DNA of 64,000 nucleotides from Pseudoduganella guangdongensis. Its GTDB lineage: Bacteria > Pseudomonadota > Gammaproteobacteria > Burkholderiales > Burkholderiaceae_D. A program made the translations under genes and the position numbers. Below are positions 17,671 to 26,273 of this stretch, piece by piece (the first letter of the stretch is position 1; the number at the start of each line of letters is the position of its first letter). The notes beneath the pieces are model-generated. The model worked only from the letters and a program-made list of their open reading frames with translations. It was not told the DNA's origin and did no database searches. Location: contig NZ_WWCJ01000011.1 in the NCBI RefSeq assembly GCF_009857475.1, forward strand, positions 170,676 through 234,675, read 5' to 3'.

Positions 17671-20600
17671 ATGCCCTTTGATTTAAAAAAAGCCATTCCA
17701 AAGCCCGGTAACCGCTTCGCTTTGCCCAACCTGTTCGGTTCCGGTGACGCCTACGCCCTGGCGCAGACCGCCCTCGAATTGAAAGCGCGCGGCCAGATGC
17801 TGGCCGTCGTCGTCGCCCAGGCCAGCGATGGCCAGCGCCTGCTCGCCGAAATCCCCTGGTTCGCCAACGGCCAGTTGCGCTGCCACTTGCTGCCGGACTG
17901 GGAAACCCTGCCATACGACGCCTTTTCGCCGCACCAGGACCTGGTGTCCGAACGCCTGGCCACCCTGCACGAAATCCAGACCGGCCAATGCGATGTCGCC
18001 ATCATTCCGGCCACCACCGCACTGGTGCGCATGGCGCCGCCGTCGTTCCTGGCAGCCTATACTTTCTTCTTCAAGCAAGGCGAAACGCTGGACGAGGCCA
18101 AGCTCAAATCGCAGCTGACGCTGGCCGGCTACACCCATGTGAGCCAGGTCATGTCGCCCGGCGAATACTCGGTGCGCGGCGGCTTGATCGACCTGTTCCC
18201 GATGGGTTCCGCCCTGCCCTACCGCCTGGACCTGTTCGGCGACACCATCGAAACCATCCGCACCTTCGACGCCGACACCCAGCGTTCGCTCTACCCGGTG
18301 AAGGAAGTGCGCCTGCTGCCGGGCCGCGAATTCCCGATGGACGAAGCCGCGCGCACCGCCTTCCGCAGCCGCTGGCGCGAAACCTTCGAAGGCGACCCGT
18401 CGCGCGCGGTGATCTACAAAGACATCAGCAGCGGCATCGCCTCCGCCGGTATCGAGTACTACCTGCCGCTGTTCTTCGAAGAGACCGCCAACTTCTTCGA
18501 CTACCTGCCGCAAGCGGCCAGCCTCGCCATGGTGGGCGACATCGACGGCGCCATCAAACGCTTCTGGGCCGACACCGAATCGCGCTACAAATTCCTGAAG
18601 GCCGACCGTGAGCGCCCGATCCTGCCGCCCAACGACATCTTCCTGGGCGACGAGCAGTTCTTTGTGCTGGCCAAGCCGCACCCGCGCCTTGCCATCTCGC
18701 GCGACATGTCACTGCCTTCGTCCGAACTGTCGGCGCCGATCCCGAATATCGCCGTCAACCGCCACCTGGACGATCCGCTGACCAACCTGCGCGCCTACCT
18801 GATGCAGTCGGGCCGCCGCGTGATGATCTGCGCCGAGAGCAACGGTCGCCGCGAAACGTTGCAGCAGTACTTCGCCGAGTTCGACCTGTCGCCCGCGCTG
18901 GTGGAAGGCTTCGACGGCTTCCTCGCCAGCGACGCCAAGGTGGCGCTGGGCGTGGCGCCGCTGCACGCCGGTTTCGAATTGGAAGACGGCATTGCCTTCA
19001 TCACCGAAACCGAACTCTATGCCGGCTCCGGCCGCCGCGCCGGCCGCAAAAAGCAGGAAGCCGTTACCCAGGTCGAATCGATGGTGCGCGACCTGTCCGA
19101 GCTCAAGATCGGCGACCCGGTGGTGCACATCAACCATGGCATCGGGCGCTATATGGGCCTGGTCAGCATGGACCTGGGCGAAGGCGAGACCGAATTCCTG
19201 CACCTGGAATACGCCAAGGAGAGCAAGCTGTACGTGCCGGTATCGCAGCTGCATGTGATCTCGCGCTACTCCGGCGCCTCGCCGGACGACGCGCCGCTGC
19301 ACACCCTGGGCTCCGGCCAGTGGGACAAAGCCAAGCGCAAGGCCGCCGAACAGGTGCGCGACACCGCCGCCGAGCTGCTTAACCTGTACGCCCGCCGCGC
19401 TGCGCGCACCGGGCACGCCTTCGAGTACTCCTCGCACGACTACGAACGTTTTGCCGACAGCTTCGGCTTCGACGAAACGCCGGACCAGGCGGCCGCGATC
19501 ATGAACGTGATCAAGGATATGACCTCCGGCAAACCGATGGACCGCCTGGTGTGCGGCGACGTTGGCTTCGGCAAGACCGAAGTGGCCTTGCGCGCCGCCT
19601 TCATCGCCGTCATGGGCGGCAAGCAGGTCGCCATCCTGGCCCCGACCACCCTGCTGGCCGAACAGCACGCGCAAACCTTTGCCGACCGCTTTGCCGACTG
19701 GCCGGTGCGCATAGCAGAAATGTCGCGCTTCCGTACCGGCAAAGAGATCGCCACCGCCATGAAAGGCATGCAGGACGGCACCCTGGACATCGTGATCGGC
19801 ACCCACAAGCTGTTGTCGGACGACGTCAAATTCGAGCGCCTCGGCCTGGTCATCATCGACGAGGAACACCGCTTTGGCGTGCGCCAGAAGGAAGCGCTCA
19901 AATCCCTGCGCGCCGAGGTAGACGTGCTGACCCTGACCGCCACGCCGATCCCGCGTACCCTGGGCATGGCGCTGGAAGGCCTGCGCGACTTCTCCGTGAT
20001 CGCCACCGCCCCGCAAAAGCGCCTGGCCATCAAGACTTTCGTACGCAGCGAAGGCGAATCCATCATCAAGGAAGCCGTGCTGCGCGAACTGAAACGCGGC
20101 GGCCAGGTCTACTTCCTGCACAACGAGGTGGAAACCATCCAGAACCGCCTGGCCAAGCTGCAGGAAATGCTGCCCGAAGCGCGCATCGCGGTGGCGCACG
20201 GCCAGATGCACGAACGCGACCTGGAAAAAGTCATGCGCGATTTCGTGGCGCAGCGCTACAACATCCTGCTGTGCACCACGATCATCGAAACCGGCATCGA
20301 CGTACCGACCGCCAACACCATCATCATGCACCGCGCCGACAAGTTCGGCCTGGCGCAGCTGCACCAGCTGCGCGGCCGCGTCGGCCGCTCGCACCACCAG
20401 GCTTACGCCTACCTGCTGGTGACCGACGTGCAAGGCCTGACCAAACAAGCGCAGCGCCGCCTGGACGCCATCCAGCAGATGGAAGAACTGGGCTCCGGCT
20501 TCTACCTCGCGATGCACGACCTGGAAATCCGCGGCGCCGGCGAAGTGCTGGGCGAAAACCAGTCCGGCGAAATGCTGGAAGTCGGCTTCCAGCTCTACAC

Positions 20601-21105
20601 CGACATGCTGAACGAAGCCGTGCGCGCCCTGAAGGCGGGCCGCGAGCCCGACCTGGCCGCCCCGCTCGCCACCACCACCGAAATCAATTTGCACACGCCG
20701 GCCCTGCTACCAGCGGACTTCTGCGGCGACGTGCACGAACGCCTGTCGATCTACAAACGCCTGGCCAACTGCGGGACCCAGTCCGGCATCGACGACCTGC
20801 AGGAAGAACTGATCGACCGCTTCGGCAAACTACCGGATGCAGCCAAAGCGCTGGTGGAAACCCACCGCCTGCGCATTGCGGCCAAATCCGTCGGCATCGT
20901 CAAGATCGATGCCCACTCGGAAGCCGTAAACCTGCAATTCATGCCCAAGCCGCCGATCGACCCGATGCGCATCATCCACCTGATCCAGAACCAGCGCCAC
21001 ATCAAGCTGAACGGACAGGACAAGCTCAAGATCACCGCCAATATGCCCGACCTGACCGCGCGCGTGAACCAGATCAAAACTGCCATTAAACAGCTGACCG
21101 CCTGA
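17671..21105 (+). CDS. mfd: Transcription-repair coupling factor Mfd
   Basis: Removes stalled RNA polymerase from DNA lesions and recruits UvrA. 1144 residues, the usual family length (~1150). A UvrB-homology N-terminus is followed by the RNA-polymerase-interacting domain (~470-560, 'LKIGDPVVHINHGIGRYMGL'), the SF2 translocase with Walker A 'GDVGFGKTEVALRAAF' (~630), 'IIDEEHRFGVRQKEAL' (DEEH box ~730), 'TATPIPRTLGMAL' and 'TTIIETGIDVPTANTI', then the TRCF C-terminal domain. ATG 17671 was chosen because the GTG at 17638 overlaps the -10 box. It is coupled to serB: the last base of the stop codon is the first base of the serB ATG. Confidence 0.98.
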   Translation: MPFDLKKAIPKPGNRFALPNLFGSGDAYALAQTALELKARGQMLAVVVAQASDGQRLLAEIPWFANGQLRCHLLPDWETLPYDAFSPHQDLVSERLATLHEIQTGQCDVAIIPATTALVRMAPPSFLAAYTFFFKQGETLDEAKLKSQLTLAGYTHVSQVMSPGEYSVRGGLIDLFPMGSALPYRLDLFGDTIETIRTFDADTQRSLYPVKEVRLLPGREFPMDEAARTAFRSRWRETFEGDPSRAVIYKDISSGIASAGIEYYLPLFFEETANFFDYLPQAASLAMVGDIDGAIKRFWADTESRYKFLKADRERPILPPNDIFLGDEQFFVLAKPHPRLAISRDMSLPSSELSAPIPNIAVNRHLDDPLTNLRAYLMQSGRRVMICAESNGRRETLQQYFAEFDLSPALVEGFDGFLASDAKVALGVAPLHAGFELEDGIAFITETELYAGSGRRAGRKKQEAVTQVESMVRDLSELKIGDPVVHINHGIGRYMGLVSMDLGEGETEFLHLEYAKESKLYVPVSQLHVISRYSGASPDDAPLHTLGSGQWDKAKRKAAEQVRDTAAELLNLYARRAARTGHAFEYSSHDYERFADSFGFDETPDQAAAIMNVIKDMTSGKPMDRLVCGDVGFGKTEVALRAAFIAVMGGKQVAILAPTTLLAEQHAQTFADRFADWPVRIAEMSRFRTGKEIATAMKGMQDGTLDIVIGTHKLLSDDVKFERLGLVIIDEEHRFGVRQKEALKSLRAEVDVLTLTATPIPRTLGMALEGLRDFSVIATAPQKRLAIKTFVRSEGESIIKEAVLRELKRGGQVYFLHNEVETIQNRLAKLQEMLPEARIAVAHGQMHERDLEKVMRDFVAQRYNILLCTTIIETGIDVPTANTIIMHRADKFGLAQLHQLRGRVGRSHHQAYAYLLVTDVQGLTKQAQRRLDAIQQMEELGSGFYLAMHDLEIRGAGEVLGENQSGEMLEVGFQLYTDMLNEAVRALKAGREPDLAAPLATTTEINLHTPALLPADFCGDVHERLSIYKRLANCGTQSGIDDLQEELIDRFGKLPDAAKALVETHRLRIAAKSVGIVKIDAHSEAVNLQFMPKPPIDPMRIIHLIQNQRHIKLNGQDKLKITANMPDLTARVNQIKTAIKQLTA

Positions 21106-21962
21106 TGACCTCTATGACGATGAACCTGGTGCTGCAAGGAGTCGGCGATTGCGCCGCCCGCCTGCAGCGCATCGCCGCCCTGACCGCGCCGAAACGCGTG
21201 GTGACGGTTTCCGACAACGCCCTGCGCTGCGAAGGAATCACCTACACCCCGGCCCTGCGCCAGACCATCGAGATCGCCGCCCAGGCAGCCCACCTCGACA
21301 CCACCTACATGATGGGCGTGCGCCGCCTGGACGAGTTCAAGCTGGTGGCGATGGACATGGACTCGACCCTGATCACCATCGAATGCATCGACGAAATCGC
21401 CGATATGCAGGGCCTGAAGCCGCAAGTGGCCGAAATCACCGAAGCCGCCATGCGCGGCGAGCTTGATTTTTCCGAAAGCCTGAAGCGCCGCGTCGCCCTG
21501 CTGGAAGGGTTGGACGCCAATGCCCTGGAGCGCGTGTACGAAGAGCGCCTGCGCCTGTCGCCTGGCGCTGAACGCATGCTGCAGGCGGTGCAGGCCGCCG
21601 GCCTGAAGACGCTGCTGGTTTCCGGCGGCTTCACCTTCTTCACCGAACGCCTGAAGACGCGCCTGGGCCTCGACTACACCCGCGCCAACGAGCTGGAGAT
21701 CGTGGACGGCAAGCTGACCGGCAAGGTGATCGGCGAAATCGTGGACGCCGACGTCAAGCGCAAATCGGTCGAACACGTATGCGCCGCGCTGGGCATCATG
21801 CCCGAGCAAGCCATCGTGATGGGCGACGGCGCCAACGATTTGAAGATGATGGGCATCGCCGGCCTCTCCGTCGCCTTCCGCGCCAAACCCGTGGTGCGCG
21901 AACAAGCCAGCGTCGCCCTCAACTACGTCGGCCTCGACGGCATCCTCAACCTGCTTCAATAA
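21105..21962 (+). CDS. serB: Phosphoserine phosphatase
   Basis: Last step of serine biosynthesis: L-phosphoserine to L-serine. 285 residues. An N-terminal ACT-like regulatory part (~1-75) precedes the HAD core: motif I 'AMDMDSTLITIECIDEIAD' (DxDST), motif II 'LLVSGGFTFFTERL', Lys in 'DVKRKSVEHV' and motif IV 'VMGDGANDLKMMG'. The ATG at 21105 overlaps the mfd stop; ATGs at 21114 and 21120 are possible alternatives. The gene ends 2 nt before a 78-bp perfect palindrome that separates it from the converging CoA-transferase gene. Confidence 0.95.
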   Translation: MTSMTMNLVLQGVGDCAARLQRIAALTAPKRVVTVSDNALRCEGITYTPALRQTIEIAAQAAHLDTTYMMGVRRLDEFKLVAMDMDSTLITIECIDEIADMQGLKPQVAEITEAAMRGELDFSESLKRRVALLEGLDANALERVYEERLRLSPGAERMLQAVQAAGLKTLLVSGGFTFFTERLKTRLGLDYTRANELEIVDGKLTGKVIGEIVDADVKRKSVEHVCAALGIMPEQAIVMGDGANDLKMMGIAGLSVAFRAKPVVREQASVALNYVGLDGILNLLQ

Positions 21963-21963
21963 G

Positions 21964-22041
21964 ATTCGGGGTCAGGTCTGACAATCGGACAAATGGTGCC
22001 CATGGGCACCATTTGTCCGATTGTCAGACCTGACCCCGAAT
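21964..22041. repeat. 78-bp perfect palindrome, probable bidirectional terminator
   Basis: Two perfect 39-nt arms meet at the centre between 22002 and 22003 with no loop (centre CCCATGGG). The outer part of each arm contains CGGGGTCAGGTCTGAC, related to the GGTCTGACCC hairpins at 27462-27490 and 27555-27581. It fills almost the entire gap between the converging serB and CoA-transferase genes (21963-22043). There is no T-run outside the arms. Confidence 0.9.
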
Positions 22042-22043
22042 TT

Positions 22044-23237
22044 CTAGCCGACAACCCCTCGGGCACGCAGGGCAGATATTTGCGCCTCCGTCAGCCCGAG
22101 TCCGGCCAGCACGCCGTCCGTGTGCTGGCCCAGCGCCGGGCCCTGCCAGCGTACTTCGCCCGGTGTCTCGGACAACTTGGGGACGATGCCGGGCATCTTG
22201 ACCTGCACGCCATCCGGCAGCACGGCATCCAGCAGCATGCCGCGCGCCTGGTAGTGCGGGTCGGCCACAATGTCCTTGACCGAGTAGATGCGCCCCGCAG
22301 GCACTTCGGCGCGCTCCAGCACGGCCAGCACTTCGTCAATCGTATGCGCCGAGGTCCAGCCGGCAATGGCGGCGTCGATCAGCTTTTCCTGCGCGGCGCG
22401 GCCATCGTTCTGCGCGAACTGCGGGTCTTCGGCCATATCGGCACGGCCGATGGCGTGCATCAGGCGCTTGTAGATCGGATTCGAGTTGCCGGCGATAACC
22501 ACGTACGAGCCGTCGCGCGTAGGATAGGTGTTGGACGGCGCGATTCCCGGCAAGGCGCCGCCGCTGCGTTCGCGCACGTGGCCCAACAGGTCGTACTCCG
22601 GCACCAGCGATTCCATCAGGTTGAACACGCTCTCCACCAGCGAAACATCCACCACCTGGCCATCGCCCTGCCCCGTCTTCACACGCAGCACCGACATCAG
22701 CGCGCCCATCACGGCATGCAAGGAGGCCAGCGAATCGCCCAGGCTCACGCCCACCCGCGCCGGCACGCCGCCGGCCTCGCCGGTAGTGTAGCGGATGCCG
22801 CCCATCGCTTCGCCAATCGCGCCGAAGCCGGGGCGGTCCTTGTATGGGCCGCTCTGGCCATACCCGGAAATGCGCACCATGGTCAGCTTCGGGTTCGACG
22901 CGTGCAGCACAGCCCAGCCCAGGCCCAGTTTCTCCAGCGCGCCCGGTTTCATATTCTCGATGAGTACGTCGGCATCGCCGCACAGCTGCTTGACCAGCGC
23001 AATGCCTTCCGGCGCCTTCAGGTTGATCGAGATCGACTTCTTGTTACGCGACTGCAGATACCACCAGAGCGAGGTGCCCTTGTGCAGCTTGCGCCATTTG
23101 CGGATGGGATCACCCTCGCCCGGCGCTTCGATCTTGATGACTTCCGCCCCGAATTCCGCCATCAGGCGGGCCGCAAAGGGCGCCGCAATGAGCGTCCCGA
23201 TTTCAATGACTTTGATACCCTGCAACGGACCCGCCAT
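22044..23237 (-). CDS. CaiB/BaiF family (class III) CoA-transferase
   Basis: Transfers CoA between carboxylic acids. About 397 residues, normal for the family. Typical start 'GPLQGIKVIEIGTLIAAPFA' and 'AEFGAEVIKIEAPGEGDPIR' are present, followed by 'NKKSISINLKAPEG', the catalytic-Asp-type segment 'ADVLIENMKPGALEKLGLG', and 'VRISGYGQSGPYKDRPGFG'. The substrate is not determinable; no acyl-CoA dehydrogenase or other catabolic partner is adjacent. ATG at 23237 has GAGGAG 8 nt upstream; the GTG at 23246 is too close to that site. A GFA-family gene is divergent. Confidence 0.93.
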   Translation of the reverse strand: MAGPLQGIKVIEIGTLIAAPFAARLMAEFGAEVIKIEAPGEGDPIRKWRKLHKGTSLWWYLQSRNKKSISINLKAPEGIALVKQLCGDADVLIENMKPGALEKLGLGWAVLHASNPKLTMVRISGYGQSGPYKDRPGFGAIGEAMGGIRYTTGEAGGVPARVGVSLGDSLASLHAVMGALMSVLRVKTGQGDGQVVDVSLVESVFNLMESLVPEYDLLGHVRERSGGALPGIAPSNTYPTRDGSYVVIAGNSNPIYKRLMHAIGRADMAEDPQFAQNDGRAAQEKLIDAAIAGWTSAHTIDEVLAVLERAEVPAGRIYSVKDIVADPHYQARGMLLDAVLPDGVQVKMPGIVPKLSETPGEVRWQGPALGQHTDGVLAGLGLTEAQISALRARGVVG

Positions 23238-23305
23238 TTTCACCACTCCTCTTGCAATTACATTATCATTAACGCCGAACCAAGCATTCTAACCGGAGGC
23301 GAAAA

Positions 23306-23653
23306 ATGCTGTACAAAGGTAGCTGCCATTGCGGCAATGTGAAATTCGAGGCCGAAGGCCAGATCGAAGGGCTGGTCTCCTGCAACTGTTCGATCTGCCA
23401 GCGCAAGGGCGCGCTGATGTGGTTCATCCCGCGCGATAATCTGAAACTCCTGACGCCGGAAGCCGACCAGGCCAACTACACCTTCAACAAACACGTGATC
23501 AACCACCGTTTCTGCCCTAAATGCGGCATCCATACCTATGGTGAAGGCAAGGACCCTGCGGGCAACGCGGTGGCCGCCGTGAACGCCCGCGCGTTGGAAA
23601 ATTTTGAGCTGGAATCCGTCCCGGTCCAGCATTACAACGGCCGAGAACTGTAA
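23306..23653 (+). CDS. GFA-family zinc-binding protein (glutathione-dependent formaldehyde-activating enzyme-like)
   Basis: A 115-residue GFA/CENP-V fold protein. The zinc ligands are visible: 'CHCGNVKFE' (CxC), 'CNCSICQRKG' and 'FCPKCGIHTYG'. Family members bind glutathione adducts or are uncharacterised, so a formaldehyde role is only a label. A strong ribosome site (GGAGG) precedes ATG 23306. It is followed after 9 nt by a small membrane-protein gene on the same strand. Confidence 0.9.
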   Translation: MLYKGSCHCGNVKFEAEGQIEGLVSCNCSICQRKGALMWFIPRDNLKLLTPEADQANYTFNKHVINHRFCPKCGIHTYGEGKDPAGNAVAAVNARALENFELESVPVQHYNGREL

Positions 23654-23662
23654 GGAAGCGCT

Positions 23663-24025
23663 ATGTCACAAGAACTGGTACTCGAAGACCGTTTGCGGTC
23701 GGCCAAGGAATGGGCGTTCTGGCTCTACCTGGGCCACGGCCTGAGCGTCTTCTTCACGCTGGGCGCGGCCTCGCTGATTCCGCTGATTTTCAATTACATC
23801 AAACGCGACGACAGCGCCGGCACCTTCGTCCACAGCCACCACGGCTGGATGATCCGCTCGTTCTGGTGGTACCTGGTATGGGTCTGCGTCGGCTGGGCCC
23901 TGTTTGCCACCGTACTCGGCATCGTGTTCGCATGGATCGTGTGGGCTGCCGCGTGGCTATGGAAGATCTACCGCCTGATTCGCGGCATCATGGCCCTCAA
24001 CAATAACTCGCCGATCGGCGACTAA
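23663..24025 (+). CDS. Small membrane protein, COG3671-like
   Basis: 120 residues with three hydrophobic segments (~17-45, ~63-90, ~85-108), a Trp-rich composition ('FWWYLVWVCVGWALF') and the pattern 'IPLIFNYIKRDDSAGTFVHSHHGWMIRSFWW'-like core (family pattern of predicted membrane proteins often labelled DUF4870/COG3671). Function is unknown. ATG 23663 has AAGGA upstream. Probably co-transcribed with the GFA gene. Its last 4 nt overlap the 3' end of the converging metallo-hydrolase gene. Confidence 0.75.
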   Translation: MSQELVLEDRLRSAKEWAFWLYLGHGLSVFFTLGAASLIPLIFNYIKRDDSAGTFVHSHHGWMIRSFWWYLVWVCVGWALFATVLGIVFAWIVWAAAWLWKIYRLIRGIMALNNNSPIGD

Positions 24026-24954
24026 GGACGGCCGCAGAGTTCGGCGCGCTTGGCCGGCACCCGCAGGACCTGGTCCACATAGTAGGTCAGCGCGGCCTCG
24101 CTGTACTTCGGGTCCGGATGCATGGCGACGAACGGCGCGGCCGCCTGCGTCCAGGTCGCCACGCAGGTGGCGGTCGGCGCGCTGCCTTCCGCGCAGGCGG
24201 TGAACGCATCGAATGCGCGCCGATAGCTGGTGAATGCGGCATGCGCCATTGGCAGGCCATGGCCCGGCACCAGCGTGTCGAATTCCAACTGATCGATCTC
24301 CGCCAGCGCCTGGCGCCAACCCTCGGCGCAACCCGTGTCGAAGAATGGCAGCGGCACCACCACCAGATCGCCCACGAACACCGTCTTGCTGGCCGGGTCA
24401 TGCACCCAAACATCCCCTTCGGTCGCCGCATGCTTCGCCAAGTGCAGGCGCAGCTCGCGGCCGCCCAGCTTGAGCGTCATCGGCCCCGTGACCGGCTGGT
24501 CCGGCACCAGGTTGGCGGGATCGTCAATCGCATTCAGGTATAGCCGCGTGCCCACCTTTTGGCCTTCGGGCACCGCCGGATCCACCAAACGAGCCTTCGC
24601 CTTCTCGACGTTCTGCAGCAGGAAACCCTTCAGCGCGCCCTCCACCGCAGTACTCGCGTACAGTTTGGCGCCAGGATAAGCGGCCCGGATGCGCGCATTG
24701 CCGGTGGCGTGGTCCAGGTGCCAGTGCGTGTTGATGATGGCGGTGATCGGCTTGTTGCGCGCCTTGGCAACCGCAATGATCTTGTCCGTGTGCTCCGGGT
24801 GGCGGCCGGTGTCGATCACCAGCATTTCGACCGGACCCTCGAACACAATCGAATTCCCGTCCGGCTGCGCATCTTTCGGCAGCTTCCCCTCGATAAAAGT
24901 GTACGGCGCCACAGATGCCGCCAGCACCAGCGAGACTGTCGCAATCATTACCAT
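24022..24954 (-). CDS. Exported metallo-beta-lactamase-fold hydrolase
   Basis: 310 residues with an N-terminal hydrophobic signal segment ('MVMIATVSLVLAASVAPYTF'). The metal-binding HxHxDH motif is 'INTHWHLDHATGN' (His77, His79, Asp81, His82); further ligands are probably His in 'AKHAATEGDVWV', Asp in 'TVFVGDLVV' and His in 'VPGHGLPM'. It is expected to be periplasmic; the substrate is unknown and it should not be read as a beta-lactamase. ATG 24954 was chosen because GGAG lies 6 nt upstream and the signal peptide starts there; the open frame continues to 25143 without a matching sequence pattern. Confidence 0.85.
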   Translation of the reverse strand: MVMIATVSLVLAASVAPYTFIEGKLPKDAQPDGNSIVFEGPVEMLVIDTGRHPEHTDKIIAVAKARNKPITAIINTHWHLDHATGNARIRAAYPGAKLYASTAVEGALKGFLLQNVEKAKARLVDPAVPEGQKVGTRLYLNAIDDPANLVPDQPVTGPMTLKLGGRELRLHLAKHAATEGDVWVHDPASKTVFVGDLVVVPLPFFDTGCAEGWRQALAEIDQLEFDTLVPGHGLPMAHAAFTSYRRAFDAFTACAEGSAPTATCVATWTQAAAPFVAMHPDPKYSEAALTYYVDQVLRVPAKRAELCGRP

Positions 24955-25460
24955 GCCACGCTCCAAGTTTCTAAAGGATTGGCGCACCTCGGAAATAAAT
25001 CCCGCGACAGCGCCGGCGCCGCCAAGAGGAATATCAGGCCGGCGCATGCCGGTCCTTCGAACACTGCGCGCTTCGATAAAATCTGTCCCGGCTCGACAAC
25101 GCCGAGCGACTGCAGGATGATTATTGCACGAACCATTTGCCATTCACTTCGACCACATAGGCGGCGAAGTTGAACACAATGAGCTGGCGCGCGAGAGGGT
25201 CAGCCGTACCGTTCGCCCCGCAGCGTGAAACCAACCGTAAACGGGGCCGCCATTTGCAGGCCTGATTGGCAAAGACCGCACAATGCCGGCCCGATGAAGA
25301 GTGAAAGCTAAGTTGCGATTCTAATACTCTACTGGGGTAAGCTCGCTGCCGCCGATCGCCCGAAAGCCCGGCTTCGCATAAATACACAGTTTGCCGAAAA
25401 TCAAAAAGAGAAGTATTCAGGTTCGGTAAAGTGACCTTTCTCGACTTCCTTGGAGGGACT
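24955..25460. other. Gene-poor gap with possible gene remnant
   Basis: About 500 bp between the metallo-hydrolase and the frameshifted BPSL0067-type gene. No intact gene is convincing. The composition is visibly less GC-rich than the flanks from about 25260 on. On the minus strand the ~25 codons ending at stop 25121 read 'LIVFNFAAYVVEVNGKWFV', which looks like the C-terminus of a real protein, but nothing upstream in that frame resembles a domain. It may be the remnant of a decayed gene. Confidence 0.35.
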
Positions 25461-25849
25461 ATGTCATTTATGCTGAACGTTAGCGAAGAAGATATCGCTG
25501 AAAAAAACGGTATCCCAATGCGAAAGGCAATACCGAGTGCGTTGAGTTCATCCGGCAAACCACAAATGCGCCAGGCACTCAATTCTGGCGACCGGGGGTT
25601 AAAGTGCTCGGCGCCCCGTTTGGCGCCATCGCACGTGGGACAGCGATAGCTACCTTTGACGAGAAGGACCGCTACCCCACAGACGCCAAGGGGAAGCACG
25701 CCGCAATCTATCTTCACCAAACAGCTCAAGGCATAGTCGTCCTGGATCAATGGAACAGCCTCGGAAAAGTCTCAACACGTACCATTCGAGCCAACCCAAA
25801 GGCGACCTCCCGGAGTAATAATGCTGACGCATACTATGTCATTGAGTAG
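25461..25849 (+). pseudogene. BPSL0067-family (NlpC/P60-like amidase) gene with a -1 frameshift at an A7 run
   Basis: The first frame runs from ATG 25461 (GGAGG upstream) to the A7 run at 25501-25507. The family-like sequence continues only in the -1 frame: 'TECVEFIRQTTNAPGTQFW', 'RGTAIATFDEKDRYP', 'GKHAAIYLHQTAQGIVVLDQ' and the typical ending 'SNNADAYYVIE' with stop at 25849. Joined, this gives ~129 residues with a likely catalytic Cys27 and His80. The family is usually a small cysteine amidase-like protein, sometimes discussed as a secreted peptidoglycan-active effector; that role is inference. Either a one-base loss or a -1 slip at A AAA AAC (25502-25508) would explain it. Confidence 0.72.
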
Positions 25850-26266
25850 GGCGCGCCTCGCCTTGTTTTGCTGCCTCAGTCTGGCTACACTTTATTGCCC
25901 TGCTGAGGAGCTGACCTGCCCCCCATCTATCACTTCAAGCGAAGCGATATCTCCCCAGGTGAGCGGATGGGAGGCAGTTTCAACCCCACAGGTGCATAAG
26001 CTGGAGAACGCCCAGGTGTATGACGGCCATCCAAGTGAAATGGCCTCACTGGTGCCAGATCGAAGCACCAGCCATGGGCCTGTACATCAAGCCATCTGGC
26101 ACCTTGCTGGGGAAAGGGAGCGGGACACCTGGATCGGTTGCAGCTACAAAAACAGCTCGCTCCTCCTCGTGCACAAGGTGTCCCCAATGCCCGTCGCTGC
26201 GTTCTGACATATCAACGAAAAGGAACGTCCGCCCCGGGCTCACTAACGAGCGTGGACTGCCGCTAA
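25821..26266 (+). pseudogene. STY0301-family exported protein gene with a frameshift near its 3' end
   Basis: Starts at ATG 25821 (GGAG 5 nt upstream), overlapping the end of the previous gene by 29 nt, so the two are coupled. A signal peptide ('RLALFCCLSLATLYCPA') precedes 'LTCPPSITSSEAISPQVSGW', 'VYDGHPSEMASLVPD', 'AIWHLAG' and 'WIGCSYKNSSLLLVHKV'. The initial frame stops at 26207, but the -1 frame from about 26181-26187 (CCCC run) continues with 'NARRCVLTYQRKG' and 'SLTSVDCR', the Cys-containing ending expected for the family, to a stop at 26264-26266. Joined product ~148 residues. STY0301-type proteins are often found beside BPSL0067-type genes; an immunity role is plausible but unproven. 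Confidence 0.7.
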
Positions 26267-26273
26267 TGCTAAG

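Noticed and set aside
18709..20694. 661-codon open frame opposite mfd
   Set aside because: Same effect; mfd is intact and the antisense translation has no recognisable motif.
24022..24954. Reading the metallo-hydrolase as a beta-lactamase resistance gene
   Set aside because: Only the generic HxHxDH fold is visible; the superfamily is functionally broad.
25121..25750. 209-codon minus-strand frame across the island
   Set aside because: Its larger part lies opposite the BPSL0067-type gene; only the last ~25 codons look protein-like, so it was noted as a remnant and not called a gene.
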